16,087 bases of DNA from Proteiniphilum sp. UBA4977 (GTDB taxonomy: Bacteria > Bacteroidota > Bacteroidia > Bacteroidales > Dysgonomonadaceae). The stretch spans positions 1 through 16,087 of the forward strand of contig DGZP01000092.1 in NCBI GenBank assembly GCA_002398565.1, given 5' to 3'. The notes below the pieces were generated by a model. The model did no database searches. It was not told the DNA's origin and worked only from the letters and a program-made list of their open reading frames with translations. Positions 15,539 through 16,087 of this stretch are shown here, piece after piece. Each line of letters opens with the position of its first letter. Within the stretch, counting starts at the first letter, position 1. The position numbers and the translations under genes were made by a program.

Positions 15539-16087
15539 CTAGTTTTCGACGACAATCTGTTTGCTCATAATATTGTTTGTCTCATTGCTTTCCGTTATCC
15601 GGTTAATATCATCTACGTTAGCCTTCACCGTGTGGGTGCCGGCTACTGCCGTCCATTTTGATCCGGCCGAACCGCCGTTGGCAGTCAGCGTAACCGATGC
15701 GCCGGGTGCGAGCGAACCGGTATGGGTGTCTGACCAGACTCCCGGCCCGGCTGCCCCGTCATCGAACGTAAAAAGCACGCCATGTATCACTCCCGCAGGT
15801 GTGGATACACTGCCCTGATTTTTGATTGTTGCCCTCATGGTTACTGCATTTCCGTTTGTCGGACTTGCCGGTTCCCAGGAAATATCGGTAACTACCAGAT
15901 CAGGCTTTCCGGAGCCAACGACAATCTGTTTACTCACGATATTGTTTGTCTCATTGCTTTCCGTTATCCGGTTGGCATCGTCTATGTTAGCCTTCACCGT
16001 GTGGGTGCCGGCTACTGCCGTCCATGTTGCTCCGGCCGAACCGCCGTTGGCAGTCAGCGTAACCGATGCACCGGGTGCGAGTGGACC
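15539..16087 (-). CDS. C-terminal part of a surface protein with tandem CARDB-like repeats (5' end outside window)
   Basis: The frame is open from the window edge to a TAG at 15539-15541, giving the last 182 residues of a longer protein. It consists of an immunoglobulin-like repeat of about 123 residues. One full copy runs KPDLVVTDISWEPASPTNGNAVTMRATIKNQG, then GSLAPGASVTLTANGG, then GTHTVKANVDDINRITESNETNN. The end of a preceding, nearly identical copy is also present. This matches the CARDB family (cell adhesion related domain in bacteria, PF07705), usually found in large extracellular proteins. The protein ends three residues after the SKQIVV strand, so no type IX secretion sorting domain follows. 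Base composition is visibly more GC-rich than in the neighbouring genes. A GTG at about 15997 is in frame, but it is within the repeat and is not a credible start. What the missing N-terminal part does cannot be said. Confidence 0.85.
   Translation of the reverse strand, partial: GPLAPGASVTLTANGGSAGATWTAVAGTHTVKANIDDANRITESNETNNIVSKQIVVGSGKPDLVVTDISWEPASPTNGNAVTMRATIKNQGSVSTPAGVIHGVLFTFDDGAAGPGVWSDTHTGSLAPGASVTLTANGGSAGSKWTAVAGTHTVKANVDDINRITESNETNNIMSKQIVVEN
15549..16087 (-). repeat. Tandem 369-bp repeats coding for CARDB-like domains
   Basis: The segment 15549-15718 aligns without gaps to 15918-16087, with about 13 differences over 170 bases. The period is 369 bp (123 codons). One complete unit and 170 bp of the next are visible; more copies may lie beyond the window edge. 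Several differences are at third codon positions, so the repeat is recent but not brand new. Confidence 0.88.

Overview
The window looks like chromosome of a Bacteroidota bacterium, probably a Bacteroidales-like polysaccharide degrader. Base composition is moderately AT-rich, ribosome binding sites are weak or absent, most products carry signal peptides or a lipobox, and the enzyme families present (DUF5060-linked glycosidases, GH27, tandem alpha/beta hydrolases, ceramidase-like proteins, LarA homologues) are typical of that phylum. This is a judgement from the sequence alone; there is no rRNA or other marker gene.

Every supported gene is on the minus strand, so transcription runs from high to low coordinates. 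In that order: the C-terminal end of a protein with tandem CARDB-type repeats (15539-16087, cut by the window); a 124-bp gap with an AT-rich hairpin; a secreted right-handed beta-helix protein (13831-15414) whose gene contains a perfect 30-bp palindrome; a badly shortened remnant of a DUF5060 plus TIM-barrel glycosidase (13174-13761); a GH27 alpha-galactosidase (11969-13135); a tandem alpha/beta hydrolase/esterase (9582-11924); a large lipoprotein resembling a glycoside hydrolase (7301-9544); two xylose-isomerase-like TIM-barrel proteins (6363-7241 and 5476-6330, the latter FrlC-like); an exported neutral-ceramidase-like protein (3907-5457); a LarA-type nickel-pincer racemase/epimerase homologue (2563-3843); an Nramp-superfamily transporter without the usual metal-binding motifs (1234-2502); and a secreted GH42-like glycosidase (36-1055) whose frame stops just inside the window edge. 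The gaps from 15414 down to 1234 are mostly 18-70 bp, which suggests one long operon; a 178-bp gap precedes the last gene. There is no gene-free stretch over 300 bp, and I see no tRNA, rRNA, CRISPR array, transposase or integrase.

A working reading (inference) is that exported enzymes (GH27, GH42-like, esterase, ceramidase-like hydrolase, lipoprotein) cut glycosidic and acyl bonds in a galactose-containing substrate, and that the released sugar or hydroxy acid is taken up, perhaps by the Nramp-like carrier, and isomerised in the cytoplasm by the two TIM-barrel proteins and the LarA homologue. The window has no SusC/SusD pair and no regulator, so this is not a textbook polysaccharide utilisation locus. 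The combination of LarA homologue, atypical Nramp protein, two epimerases and ceramidase-like protein is the best candidate for an undescribed system here.
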